Notes: generated from the letters alone by a model not told the origin. A stretch of 19,011 nt of DNA from Flavipsychrobacter stenotrophus (GCA_947379685.1 CANCOG010000028.1:1-19011), one strand, 5' to 3'; counted from the stretch's first letter, positions 1 through 8,260 are shown. Translations and numbers: made by a program.

Positions 1-999
1 ATTCCGCTTGCTTCTGTTTATGCTACATTCCCGGTATATATACTATTGTGGCTTGTTTCGTTATATCTGAACAGTGCTTATGATCCTCCTTACCGCGGGC
101 TCAAAGTAATGCGGGGAATGCTGTTGGGCACCATAGCCAACTTTGCTTACTACGGACTGCTCTCACCCGAATTTCGTTATTCCCGCGCAATAATCATATT
201 TACCGGGTTTTCCGGCACAGTAGCGTTGCTTGGTTTGCATGAATTATTATATAGGCTTGGCGTACTCAAATTCATTCCCTACGACAAGCTGCCAAAGAAA
301 GCCATTATTGTTGCCGATGAAACAACCTATAACGAAACTGCTGCCATATTGCAAAAAGTACACTATGCGCCAGAGCTATCCGGCAGGGTGAACCCAGGTA
401 GGGACACGGCAAATGCACTATCGGGACTACCAGAAATGAAGCAGTTATTATTTACCACGGGGATAAATGAAGTCATATTCTGTATTAACGGACTCTCGTA
501 TTCCGATGTGTTTCAACAAATGCAACTGTGCGGCGGGGAGTACGAATACAAGATACATTTAGCTGGAAGCCAAAGTTTTGTTGGTAGCAACTCAAGTTCA
601 ACATCAGGTGATTTATATACGATTGACAGGAGCTACAACCTTTCTTCTTTTTCCCAACTACGTAACAAGCGTATGATTGATATTGCAGGTGCTGTTGTTT
701 TACTATTGCTTGTTCCTGTCACGTTTTTCCTCTTGAAAAATCCAGGTGGGCTATTTGGCAATTGCTTTAAAGTGATCGCCGGGAACCTCACATGGGTGGG
801 TTACGCCCCCAATGTTACGACGTCCTACCTTCCGCCTCTCAGGCAAGGTACGCTCCCACCCTATAACATTCTGCCTGGCTACGAGCCATCAGATCATGTA
901 AAAATGCAGGTAAATACCACATACGCACAGCACTATTCAGCTATTAATGACATTACACTGGTGCTGAAGAATTTCAAGTATCTCGGCGGTAAGGGTTAA
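1..999 (+). CDS. Membrane protein with degenerate sugar-transferase-like C-terminus (partial, 5' end missing)
   Basis: The frame is open from base 1, so the TTG at 46 is not the start and the gene begins outside the window; 332 residues are visible. Hydrophobic segments lie at about residues 1-23, 38-55 and 63-84. An alpha/beta stretch follows (about 100-190, beginning KKAIIVAD), resembling the nucleotide-binding-like region of polyprenyl glycosylphosphotransferases. From about 223 (KRMIDIAG) comes a hydrophobic helix, then WVGYAP (265-270), LPPLRQG and a tail with YAQHYSAINDI. I read these as counterparts of the first helix, the SLVGPRP motif, the post-motif turn and the YxxYYxxN tail of bacterial sugar transferases. 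The central catalytic stretch (QxRxG, KFRTM-like) is absent, so transferase activity is doubtful. Related Bacteroidota proteins can carry an N-terminal glycosyltransferase 2 domain, which here would lie upstream of the window. It ends convergently with the helicase gene, 97 bp away. Likely role: surface polysaccharide synthesis; inference. Confidence 0.6.
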   Translation: MPLASVYATFPVYILLWLVSLYLNSAYDPPYRGLKVMRGMLLGTIANFAYYGLLSPEFRYSRAIIIFTGFSGTVALLGLHELLYRLGVLKFIPYDKLPKKAIIVADETTYNETAAILQKVHYAPELSGRVNPGRDTANALSGLPEMKQLLFTTGINEVIFCINGLSYSDVFQQMQLCGGEYEYKIHLAGSQSFVGSNSSSTSGDLYTIDRSYNLSSFSQLRNKRMIDIAGAVVLLLLVPVTFFLLKNPGGLFGNCFKVIAGNLTWVGYAPNVTTSYLPPLRQGTLPPYNILPGYEPSDHVKMQVNTTYAQHYSAINDITLVLKNFKYLGGKG

Positions 1000-1096
1000 T
1001 TATTATTCACAAAGCAGTTTTGATTACTGCATATTGTCACTTTTGACGATAAATTTCCATCTTAGCCGATAGAACGTTCCTATTATTTAGAAACCA

Positions 1097-2305
1097 CTAC
1101 TTCTTCTTTTTGAAATTCTTCTTCCTTTTTTTACCGGGGTGGCTTCCCGCTCCTTCTCTCAATTCAGGCACAGGACCAAATTGTTCGGGTACGACGGCTT
1201 TTGTAACCGGCTTCCCAAGCAATTGCTCTATCTGTTTGAATTTCCCCTGTTCCCTTTCACTTACGAATGTGTAAGCAGTTCCTTTTTGGGCAGCTCTGGC
1301 GGTACGGCCTATGCGGTGGATATAATCTTCGCCATCGTGCGGCACATCATAATTAATTACCAGGTCAATGTCTTCAATATCAATGCCACGGCTGAGGATA
1401 TCAGTGGCCACCAGTATTTTTAGTTTCTTGTTCTTAAAGTCGAGCAATACCTGCTCCCTCTTTTCCTGTTCAAGGTCACTTTGAATCTGGTCTACCGCGA
1501 ATTTAGCGCGTCTCAGTTCTTCAGTCAGTTGCTTCACGTTGATCTTACTGGAACAGAATACCAACACGCTGGTGAATTCCTTCTGCTGTAATACATACTT
1601 AACCAATGGGATCTTCTGAGCATCGTACACGATAAAAGCTTCCTGCACAATTTGTTCTGGAGGCTTGGAAATAGCAATATTTACTTCTACCGGGTTGGTT
1701 AAAATTGAGTTGGCCAGTTTCCTGATCGCAGGAGGCATAGTTGCTGAGAACATTAGGTTCTGCCTGTCCTTTGGCATATAGGAAATGATCTTGATGATAT
1801 CCTCGAAAAAGCCCATATCCAGCATACGGTCCGCTTCATCGAGTATCAGATACTTCAACCCGTCAAGTTTTACATAACCCATATTGAGATGCGAAATCAT
1901 GCGGCCGGGTGTACAAATTACAATATCAGCACCTGTTGCGAGTGCTTTACGCTCAGTAGCAAACAACGTACCGCTCCCACCGCCATAGACGGCAATAGAA
2001 CTAATTCCAGTAAAATAAGAGATACCTTCAAGTGTCTGTGCTATTTGTACCGCGAGTTCGCGGGTAGGCACAATGATCATAGAATTGATGGTATGTGCGT
2101 CGTGTGGCTGTGTCAGCAGTTTATGCAATACTGGTAATAAGAATGCAGCTGTTTTACCTGTACCTGTCTGCGCCGCGGCAATGATATCCCTCCCTTCAAT
2201 AATAGCTGGTATTACTTTTTCCTGCACTGGCGTTGCCGTAACATATCCCATCGCATCAATACCATCCATTAAATCATCGTCGAAACCGAAATCAATAAAA
2301 TCCAA
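1097..2305 (-). CDS. DEAD-box ATP-dependent RNA helicase (RhlE-like)
   Basis: This 402-residue protein has the full DEAD-box core: Q motif (FGFDDDL...TPVQ, residues 7-28), motif I AQTGTGKT, Ia PTRELA, Ib TPGR, II DEAD, III SAT, V with ATDILSRGIDI, and VI HRIGRTARA. The C-terminus is a short, strongly basic tail (KKRKKNFKKKK) that probably binds RNA nonspecifically. The family remodels RNA duplexes in ribosome assembly and mRNA decay in the cytoplasm; RhlE-type members of about 370-450 residues are common in Bacteroidota, often in several copies. The start is TTG at 2305. An in-frame stop lies at 2348-2350 with no ATG or GTG between, and the next ATG (residue 13) would remove the aromatic residue of the Q motif. 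No Shine-Dalgarno sequence is visible. The gap to the next upstream gene contains that gene's terminator, so this gene probably has its own promoter. Confidence 0.96.
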   Translation of the reverse strand: MDFIDFGFDDDLMDGIDAMGYVTATPVQEKVIPAIIEGRDIIAAAQTGTGKTAAFLLPVLHKLLTQPHDAHTINSMIIVPTRELAVQIAQTLEGISYFTGISSIAVYGGGSGTLFATERKALATGADIVICTPGRMISHLNMGYVKLDGLKYLILDEADRMLDMGFFEDIIKIISYMPKDRQNLMFSATMPPAIRKLANSILTNPVEVNIAISKPPEQIVQEAFIVYDAQKIPLVKYVLQQKEFTSVLVFCSSKINVKQLTEELRRAKFAVDQIQSDLEQEKREQVLLDFKNKKLKILVATDILSRGIDIEDIDLVINYDVPHDGEDYIHRIGRTARAAQKGTAYTFVSEREQGKFKQIEQLLGKPVTKAVVPEQFGPVPELREGAGSHPGKKRKKNFKKKK

Positions 2306-2439
2306 AAGTGTATAATTTTCAATAAAGATAAGGCAGAAAATTGCTATTCAGCTATTAATATGGAATTAGCCTGTGCAACGATAACAATATAAGGTTTAAT
2401 ACACTCTTATTCAGTATAATATCAAGGGCGTTAAGTCAA

Positions 2440-2479
2440 AATAACAAGCCACCTCAACCATGAAGATCGAGGCGGCTTG
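2440..2479 (-). terminator. Intrinsic terminator of the monohaem lipoprotein gene
   Basis: An 11-bp inverted repeat (arms 2445-2455 and 2469-2479, 13-nt loop) starts 20 bp after the stop codon of the gene at 2499. The arms differ at one base, which is an A/C mismatch in plus-strand RNA but a G-U wobble in minus-strand RNA. In minus-strand RNA the stem is followed by UUAUUUUGA. Both points fit termination of the minus-strand gene. Confidence 0.75.
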
Positions 2480-2498
2480 CACGTTAAAAACTACCTAT

Positions 2499-3995
2499 CT
2501 ACTTGGATATAAGATTACCTTGAATCGACCAGAGGAAATCTAGTTGAAGTCTTCCTTTGAAGTTGGTATCCGTTACCATATCAATATAAGTATCAGGGAT
2601 GTAATTCGATGGTTGTTGTCCCAGTTTCGGGTTAGTGGCCACCCCATTTGCGAAAACAGCTAATGCATGACAACTCATGCATCCTGTCTGGCAGCCTACT
2701 CTATTGTACACAACATTTCCTTTTGAGCCTACTACAATGCCTGGTTCATAAAAAGTTGCTGTGTTGAAGCCGGCTTCAAGGAAGGGATTGAAAGCAATTT
2801 GAGATGTACCGTTCTTTGTGCCTCCAACCAAGGGCTGATTGGGCCAGGTAAAGCTATACCCTATTGCCATAGCATAATGAGCAGGGGCTCCTACGATTTG
2901 TGCGGGGCGCTTGCCAGCTATGAATGCCGAACTGGGTGCCGGAGGATTGGCTGTATTTGGTGACCACCAAAATGTCTGCCAGGTCCATCTCTTGATCTCC
3001 TTACTTGTTACGTGCATGCCTACCAGAACTACCAAGTCACCGGGAACGGCACCATGTCCGATACGGGCAGCATCTTTATCAGTCACTGTATAATAAATGA
3101 ACGAGTTCAAATTATAGGTATTGCCTGGTGTCCGCTTGCCCTGATTACTGTTGTCAATACTACCGTCCCCTGCACTCTTATTGTTAACATCAACATATAC
3201 CACTGAGTTCCATTGACTCTGCCCGAAACCCGAGTCACATAAATTGGGGCCGTCCCAAACGCGGAAAGTGAACATTCCATCCTTTATTGACGCCTTATGA
3301 ATCAGTTCATATGTTGGCTTGACTACAATAGAGGTATTCGGAAATTCAGGAATGTTGGCCTTCCCACCTGTTAGCATAGTTGTTAGCACAGAGGAATCGT
3401 ACAGCTTGTTTCCAATAATGTGTTGTGCGGCTGGAATATCATAAACGATCGTCACAAGCAGTTGATGAACGCCATCAGTATATTGAGGTTGATTGCATGG
3501 CTTCGTGCTACTAACATTTGCTTTTGCCCCACCTCTTTTAGCTTCTGCCATTTGTTGAGCCCTTGCGGCGTGCTCCAGCTGCCGGGGCTCTTCCAACTCT
3601 TTCCTCTGCTTCCCTGGCCTTGCGCCTGCTTCAAGGGTTGTTTTAGCCGCTTCTCTTATCAAGGTGTCTTTAATGTCTTTAGGCGAATTCCAGGTCTCAA
3701 ATATGTAAATATCTTCATTGCCAATAGTATCGCCAGTCTTGGTAGTAAGGCCAGCCCAAATACCCCAGCCATGCAGTGCGATCGACGCAGTATCGTATGT
3801 ATCCAGCCACTTATTTATCGTAACGCTGTCTTCGGGAAACTTAAATCCCGGAATTTTTGGGTCAGGAAAGGCCATGGGCTGAATGCCCGCAGCGGCACCT
3901 CCTCCATTTTTGTCATTTGTTGCCGTGGGGTTGTTACACCGAAGCAGAAACCCGGCTGCCAGCAGGCACGAGCCGACCAAAATTACTTTTTTCAT
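2499..3995 (-). CDS. Secreted lipoprotein with a single c-type haem motif
   Basis: This 498-residue protein starts with a lysine-containing hydrophobic signal peptide ending LLRC (Cys20). It is probably a lipoprotein, although Arg just before the Cys is unusual for signal peptidase II. A conserved-looking block, LHGWGIWAGLT with IFETWNSP about 15 residues later (74-105), resembles a family of cytochrome-like proteins of unknown function. Residues about 115-165 are rich in Ala, Arg, Lys and Glu and look helical or disordered. Near the C-terminus is CMSCH (439-443), a CXXCH covalent haem site, with a further Cys at 435. Only one haem site exists, so it may be an electron-transfer or haem-sensor protein of the periplasm or outer membrane. 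No oxidase, peroxidase or cytochrome-maturation gene is nearby. The start is ATG after an A-rich leader. The gene has its own terminator at 2440-2479. Function not established. Confidence 0.6.
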   Translation of the reverse strand: MKKVILVGSCLLAAGFLLRCNNPTATNDKNGGGAAAGIQPMAFPDPKIPGFKFPEDSVTINKWLDTYDTASIALHGWGIWAGLTTKTGDTIGNEDIYIFETWNSPKDIKDTLIREAAKTTLEAGARPGKQRKELEEPRQLEHAARAQQMAEAKRGGAKANVSSTKPCNQPQYTDGVHQLLVTIVYDIPAAQHIIGNKLYDSSVLTTMLTGGKANIPEFPNTSIVVKPTYELIHKASIKDGMFTFRVWDGPNLCDSGFGQSQWNSVVYVDVNNKSAGDGSIDNSNQGKRTPGNTYNLNSFIYYTVTDKDAARIGHGAVPGDLVVLVGMHVTSKEIKRWTWQTFWWSPNTANPPAPSSAFIAGKRPAQIVGAPAHYAMAIGYSFTWPNQPLVGGTKNGTSQIAFNPFLEAGFNTATFYEPGIVVGSKGNVVYNRVGCQTGCMSCHALAVFANGVATNPKLGQQPSNYIPDTYIDMVTDTNFKGRLQLDFLWSIQGNLISK

Positions 3996-4224
3996 TTTTG
4001 CTATTTTATGGTAAACAATGCATTACGACGCAAACACCATTTCCCGGTATTACTGCCAGAAATCAGACAGCAAAAGGAAATACTGTTATTGTTTTTAAAT
4101 AAAATACTATAGGTACACTAAAGTAATAACAAAAGTTGATTCTGCATAATTTTATTTAAAAATTATAAATAGTATTGTAAATACTAAGGATGAATGGGAC
4201 TTCGATTGCTTAGGCATGAAATAC

Positions 4225-4258
4225 AAAAAAAAGCTGCGTATCAAGAAGATACGCAGCT
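4225..4258 (-). terminator. Intrinsic terminator of the lipoprotein gene at 4284
   Basis: A perfect 11-bp stem (4232-4242 with 4248-4258) and 5-nt loop lie 25 bp after the stop codon. In minus-strand RNA the stem runs directly into eight U residues (plus-strand A run 4225-4232). It is a textbook intrinsic terminator and separates this gene from the monohaem lipoprotein gene downstream. Confidence 0.9.
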
Positions 4259-4283
4259 AAAATATCAAATTAACTATTAACCT

Positions 4284-5054
4284 TTATTTGTAAACATCCT
4301 GCCATTTCAGGTTGCGGATAAAGAAACGGGATGGTCGCTCCCAATCATTAGCCTGAAATCCGTTCAGGTCTTTATAGTCAAACTGTTCCTTCCTCATGGT
4401 TACAACCTTGTTCAGGTGAAACTCATTGTCAATATAATTCTCTGTTACGAACTGCTCAGAGAATGAATAGGTAAGGAAGTTACGGAAGCTGATATCCTGA
4501 TTACTGCGGCTTACATATACCTTACAGAAGTTAACCACTTCCTCCTCGGTATTACGGTCATTGATATCAAAGTAAATATTTGCCGTCAGGTTGTAAAAAG
4601 CCTGGGTGATATATGACTTAGGAGGAATAAATGAAACTCTTTCACCCCTTACCAGCGACTCCTTGCTTACTTTCATTTTGCCATTTTGAGTGGCGTAATA
4701 TTCGTTGAAAATATCTAACCACTCTAGTCCGTAACTGGTACCGTAGGCCTTATAATTGCTAACGTCTTTATTCGTATAGTAGCTCAGCCTCTTACCATTA
4801 TTGATCATTGCCGACTTTTTCCAGTCGATATACATTGGCGCATCTGTTTTGTTCCAGAAGAGAAATGACATAACCCCATGTTCTGCCCAAAACCAATAAA
4901 CGACCTTTACATCATCATTTTCAAACTGATAGAAGTGGTTTATACTTTTAATATCATCTTTCGTCGGTGACACATAAACAACCTGAGTAAACTTGGAGCA
5001 ACTGGCAAACAGAGTCAGTAACAATAAGGCAGGCAGTAACTTTTTAAACTTCAT
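4284..5054 (-). CDS. Uncharacterised Bacteroidota lipoprotein
   Basis: The protein is 256 residues from the ATG at 5054. An in-frame TTG at 5087 gives 11 more residues, but the ATG start places a normal lipoprotein signal at the N-terminus: MKFKK, a hydrophobic core, then FASC with Cys19. The mature part is rich in Tyr, Phe, Trp and Asn and probably beta-rich. The stretch NKTDAPMYIDWKKS (68-81) resembles a motif I associate with hypothetical beta-sandwich proteins of Bacteroidota, in which a short-chain structural lipoprotein fold is plausible; no enzymatic motif is visible. It should be anchored in the outer or inner membrane facing the periplasm. It is monocistronic: a 212-bp gap separates it from the SRAP gene upstream and a strong terminator follows it. 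Function unknown. Confidence 0.75.
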   Translation of the reverse strand: MKFKKLLPALLLLTLFASCSKFTQVVYVSPTKDDIKSINHFYQFENDDVKVVYWFWAEHGVMSFLFWNKTDAPMYIDWKKSAMINNGKRLSYYTNKDVSNYKAYGTSYGLEWLDIFNEYYATQNGKMKVSKESLVRGERVSFIPPKSYITQAFYNLTANIYFDINDRNTEEEVVNFCKVYVSRSNQDISFRNFLTYSFSEQFVTENYIDNEFHLNKVVTMRKEQFDYKDLNGFQANDWERPSRFFIRNLKWQDVYK

Positions 5055-5266
5055 AATGAGCTTATTTGGGGATAAATATAAACCCAAATCGGCAGATTAG
5101 AAAGTAATAGTTTATATTATGTATATGAGAAGGGTGGGATGGGCACAGAAGTAAATTGCAAAACAGAAAGCATTTCAATTCGCAAAGTGAACAAAGCGGA
5201 CACAGAGCTATATTGCCGGACAATTATAAAAACCAGATCCCCATACCCAACAATTCTCATCTTGCC

Positions 5267-6001
5267 CTACGGCATTTCAAAATCTGGATACTCCACCCTT
5301 TTAAAAGCCTGGGGAGTGTTCTTTTCGACGCCACGCTTATTTAAGTAGTTACCAACTGGCCAGCCTTGCAAATCGTCGCCGTTATAAATATTAAACATTT
5401 CCTCTATTTCTGCCCTGGTTCGGGCATTAAACCATTGATCTCGTTTGTCAGGGGTGACAATTACCGGCATTCGTAACCCTTCATTATGAATTGTCGATAG
5501 GTATGGATTGGAATCTGTAGTAATAATGGAAACCGTTCTTATCACCTCACCAGAATCCTGATCGGTCCAGTTATTGTAAACGCAGCCCAAGGGTATAGGC
5601 AGCCGGTCCTTTCGGGTAATTAGATAAGGAATCGTGACTTTCGCCCTAGGGTGGTACGGCTCAAAGAACCCGGCAACCCACATAATGCCTCTGTTTTTAA
5701 TAATGTTATTTTTGTAGGTTGGTTTTTCAAATATTTCCTCGCTGCGGGCATTGAGCGTGTTAGCATACTTATAGCCTTCCGCCTGGTTCTTCACCCAATG
5801 GGGCAATAACTTCCACATAGCTGGTTTTATATGAAAGGGTTCTTCACATGCCTCAAATGGTACCCTTGGCATTTCAAAACCATCGGCATAGAAGTAATGC
5901 TTAAAAGGATCTATTTTCACCAGGTGTCGGCTGCCCGGCACTTCCTTATCAAAATACCCCTGAATTTCATCTTCCGTCGGCGTCGCTACTCTGTTGCACA
6001 T
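5267..6001 (-). CDS. SRAP/HMCES (YedK)-family abasic-site DNA-protein crosslink protein
   Basis: This 244-residue protein has all key residues of the SOS response-associated peptidase family. Cys2 follows the initiator Met (MCNR), so Met removal exposes the nucleophile. NARSE lies at 84-88, Glu114 in GFFEP, and His172 in IHNEGLRMPV. The known family role is to bind single-stranded DNA at abasic sites and form a thiazolidine crosslink through Cys2, shielding the lesion. The position usually occupied by Tyr-Glu-Trp reads Phe-Glu-Pro here, as in divergent members. Length is slightly above the roughly 220 residues of E. coli YedK. The start is fixed by the need for Cys at position 2. It stands alone with gaps of 212 and 412 bp; no lexA, imuB or dnaE2 neighbour supports an SOS cassette, and no LexA-like operator is apparent. 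Confidence 0.95.
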   Translation of the reverse strand: MCNRVATPTEDEIQGYFDKEVPGSRHLVKIDPFKHYFYADGFEMPRVPFEACEEPFHIKPAMWKLLPHWVKNQAEGYKYANTLNARSEEIFEKPTYKNNIIKNRGIMWVAGFFEPYHPRAKVTIPYLITRKDRLPIPLGCVYNNWTDQDSGEVIRTVSIITTDSNPYLSTIHNEGLRMPVIVTPDKRDQWFNARTRAEIEEMFNIYNGDDLQGWPVGNYLNKRGVEKNTPQAFKRVEYPDFEMP

Positions 6002-6413
6002 ATGAATTTTGTTTAGAGGTATTAAAGATAATGAGTTTGATTTGATATTCAGGTAGTTACCAGAGAAGCGTTAAACAAACAGGAGTCTTTTACTTGTATT
6101 CTGAACTGCAAAGATCGAATATCCATTTGGAAGCTGGAAATTCATATTTTCCAGTTTACTTGACAGCCTGGAGCCCAATGACACATTGGCAGGGTGTCAT
6201 AGATGTAATTTGTTTTTGACTGATTAATACCCAATTTCAGACCAACTAAGTGTATTTTGCATGATTGTAAATTACAACTTTAAGTAGTTGTTTTTAATAG
6301 TTTCATAGTCAGACGTTTAGGTTGAAAAATATTTCAAATTTTTGCTGCTTTTTTGAGCAAATTAAGGTCAATTATTCAATTTGGAATGAATATTCACTCC
6401 GTACCTAATTTAG
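6002..6413. other. 412-bp intergenic region with clustered inverted repeats
   Basis: No credible ORF is seen between the SRAP and ABC exporter genes. It holds several dyads: arms 6134-6140/6148-6154 (7-nt loop), 6175-6180/6184-6189 (3-nt loop), 6178-6184/6194-6200 (9-nt loop, sharing bases with the previous dyad), 6341-6346/6356-6361, and an 18-bp near-palindrome at 6383-6400. The last lies just after the exporter stop codon, and its one mismatch becomes a G-U pair in minus-strand RNA. None has a strong U-run on the minus strand, so no terminator is called. The region should contain the exporter's 3' end and the SRAP promoter. Confidence 0.5.
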
Positions 6414-8225
6414 TTAATCCTTAAATAATTGTAGCTTATTCAGGCTTCGATAGAGTCCGTCTTCGAGGGTAATCAATTCTTCGTGAGTGCCGCTCTCCTT
6501 CACCCTTCCATCTTCCAGTACAATGATCTGGTCTGCCTTTCTAATGGTAGACAGGCGGTGTGCAATAACAAACGACGTCCGGTTCTGCATCAAATTGTTC
6601 AATGCTTCCTGCACCAGTGATTCCGATTCCGAGTCAAGTGAGCTCGTTGCTTCATCCAGCAACAGAATAACAGGGTCTTTCAATATGGCCCTTGCAATCG
6701 CTACCCGCTGGCGCTGACCGCCAGACAATTTTATACCCCTCTCCCCTACCACTGTTTCGAACCCTTCGGGAAAACTACTGATGAAGTCGAATGCATTGGC
6801 TTGTTTTGCTGCATTGAGTACCTCTTCACGGGTGGCATCCGGCTTGCCGTATGCAATATTCTCATAAATAGTACCGCCAAAAAGCAGAATATCCTGCGGC
6901 ACAAGCGCCATCTGCCTGCGCAATTGGGATAATGGAATAGATGTGGCTTCCATGCCATCGAACATAATACTTCCCTTGTCCGGCTCGTAAAAACGCAGCA
7001 ACATGCCAACCAACGTACTCTTGCCAGCCCCACTCGGCCCAACAATGGCTATCTGTTGTCCACTTCTGGCCTGCAGGCTAATATCTTTTATTACTTCAAT
7101 TTCCTTTCTGGAAGCGTAACTAAACCCTATATGCTCCATAGAAACATTGCCCTTCAGCCTGAACTTATCCTCTACCGGAATATTGTCAACCGTAACATCT
7201 TCAATATTTTCCTTCAATAACTCCCTCACTCGCTGAGTTGCGCCCAGTGTTTTTTGCAACTGTGAATAAAGATCGGCAAACCCAGCCATGGTGCCACCCA
7301 CAAACGCAGTATACACCACGAAAGCCGTCAAGTCGCCAAAAGATAACAAGCCAGCCTGCATTAGTCCGGCGCCATACCAAACGACCAATACAATTGCCCC
7401 AAACACACTAAACAACAGGAACGACACAAAGAAACCGCGCATCCGGCCATTTTTAATGGCCAGCTTAACCAGATTGTTGATACTTGTATTATAACGATTC
7501 ACTTCATACCATTCGTTGGCAAAAGCCTTTACATTACTGATACCTTGTAACGTCTCCTGAACCACTATGCCCGAATCTGCCAACTGGTCCTGGCCTTCTT
7601 TGGCCAGTTTCCTGATGCGCTTACTGAATATTAATGCAATAACTATAATAAAAGGAATGACAGATAGCATCAGCAAGGTCATCTTGGGGCTGATATATAA
7701 GATCAATCCAATACCAATGATCAGTGTCAGCATTCCTCTCAATATCTCTGCCAGAACACTGGTTACTGCATCCTGAATCTGTGAAATATCTGCAGTAATA
7801 CGGCTGCTCAACTCCCCCACCCTTCTCTGGGCGAAGAAATCCATCGGCATCATGATCAGGCGTTTATAAATATCCTTGCGCATATCGGCCACCGCATTCT
7901 CCCCAACTGTGGTAAAAAGATATATACGCAGAAATGAAAACACCATTTGCAGACTGAGTACACATATCATCACAATGGCAATGCCTCCGGGAGGCAGAGC
8001 AAGCGGACCTTTTAATTCGCCGTGTGCGCTATCAATTAAGGTTTTTAGCAGGTAAGGGAATGCCATAGTAGTACCACCTGAGAGCGCAATGAATATGAGT
8101 CCGGCAATGAAAATGCCTTTGTATGGTTTCAGATATCTGAAAATGATCAGTGCCTCCTTAATGGCTTCTTTGCTGATCTTAACTTTCGGTGATTCTTCGG
8201 TTGGTATATGTCTGCCCCTGGCCAT
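6414..8225 (-). CDS. MsbA-like homodimeric ABC exporter (fused TMD-NBD half-transporter)
   Basis: This 603-residue protein is a type IV (formerly type I exporter) ABC half-transporter that would work as an inner-membrane dimer. The N-terminal domain (about 35-320) has hydrophobic helices near 37-62, 81-105, 160-178, 184-202, 268-288 and 296-315. The ATPase domain (about 360-600) has Walker A GPSGAGKST (396-404), Q-loop Gln444, signature LSGGQ (500-504), Walker B VILLLDE (519-525) and H-loop His556. All catalytic residues are intact. Family members flip lipids or export drugs or peptides; MsbA-like lipid A or multidrug export is a reasonable guess, but substrate cannot be read from sequence. 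No peptidase C39 domain is present and no bacteriocin precursor is adjacent, which argues against peptide processing. It is flanked by gaps of 412 and 181 bp and is probably monocistronic. Confidence 0.96.
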   Translation of the reverse strand: MARGRHIPTEESPKVKISKEAIKEALIIFRYLKPYKGIFIAGLIFIALSGGTTMAFPYLLKTLIDSAHGELKGPLALPPGGIAIVMICVLSLQMVFSFLRIYLFTTVGENAVADMRKDIYKRLIMMPMDFFAQRRVGELSSRITADISQIQDAVTSVLAEILRGMLTLIIGIGLILYISPKMTLLMLSVIPFIIVIALIFSKRIRKLAKEGQDQLADSGIVVQETLQGISNVKAFANEWYEVNRYNTSINNLVKLAIKNGRMRGFFVSFLLFSVFGAIVLVVWYGAGLMQAGLLSFGDLTAFVVYTAFVGGTMAGFADLYSQLQKTLGATQRVRELLKENIEDVTVDNIPVEDKFRLKGNVSMEHIGFSYASRKEIEVIKDISLQARSGQQIAIVGPSGAGKSTLVGMLLRFYEPDKGSIMFDGMEATSIPLSQLRRQMALVPQDILLFGGTIYENIAYGKPDATREEVLNAAKQANAFDFISSFPEGFETVVGERGIKLSGGQRQRVAIARAILKDPVILLLDEATSSLDSESESLVQEALNNLMQNRTSFVIAHRLSTIRKADQIIVLEDGRVKESGTHEELITLEDGLYRSLNKLQLFKD

Positions 8226-8260
8226 GTGTTATTTGTAATGTGTTGGATCCTTTAAAAATG

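Noticed and set aside
46..48. TTG as start of the leftmost gene
   Set aside because: The frame is open to base 1 and the upstream residues continue a membrane helix, so the gene is truncated by the window rather than starting here.
1014..1030. Possible terminator hairpin between the convergent first two genes
   Set aside because: The stem is only 5 bp, and neither strand has a proper U-run after it.
3420..4112. 230-codon plus-strand open frame opposite the monohaem lipoprotein gene
   Set aside because: It lies antisense to a gene with a clear signal peptide and haem motif, its translation has no recognisable domain and an unlikely Cys/Phe/Leu-rich composition, and it runs through the lipoprotein's upstream region.
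5055..5087. TTG-initiated 11-residue extension of the lipoprotein at 4284
   Set aside because: It would put a hydrophilic extension before the lipoprotein signal; the ATG at 5054 gives a standard signal and lipobox.
6414..8225. ABC exporter as part of a bacteriocin or toxin export system
   Set aside because: It lacks a C39 peptidase domain, and there is no precursor peptide, membrane-fusion protein or TolC-like gene next to it.
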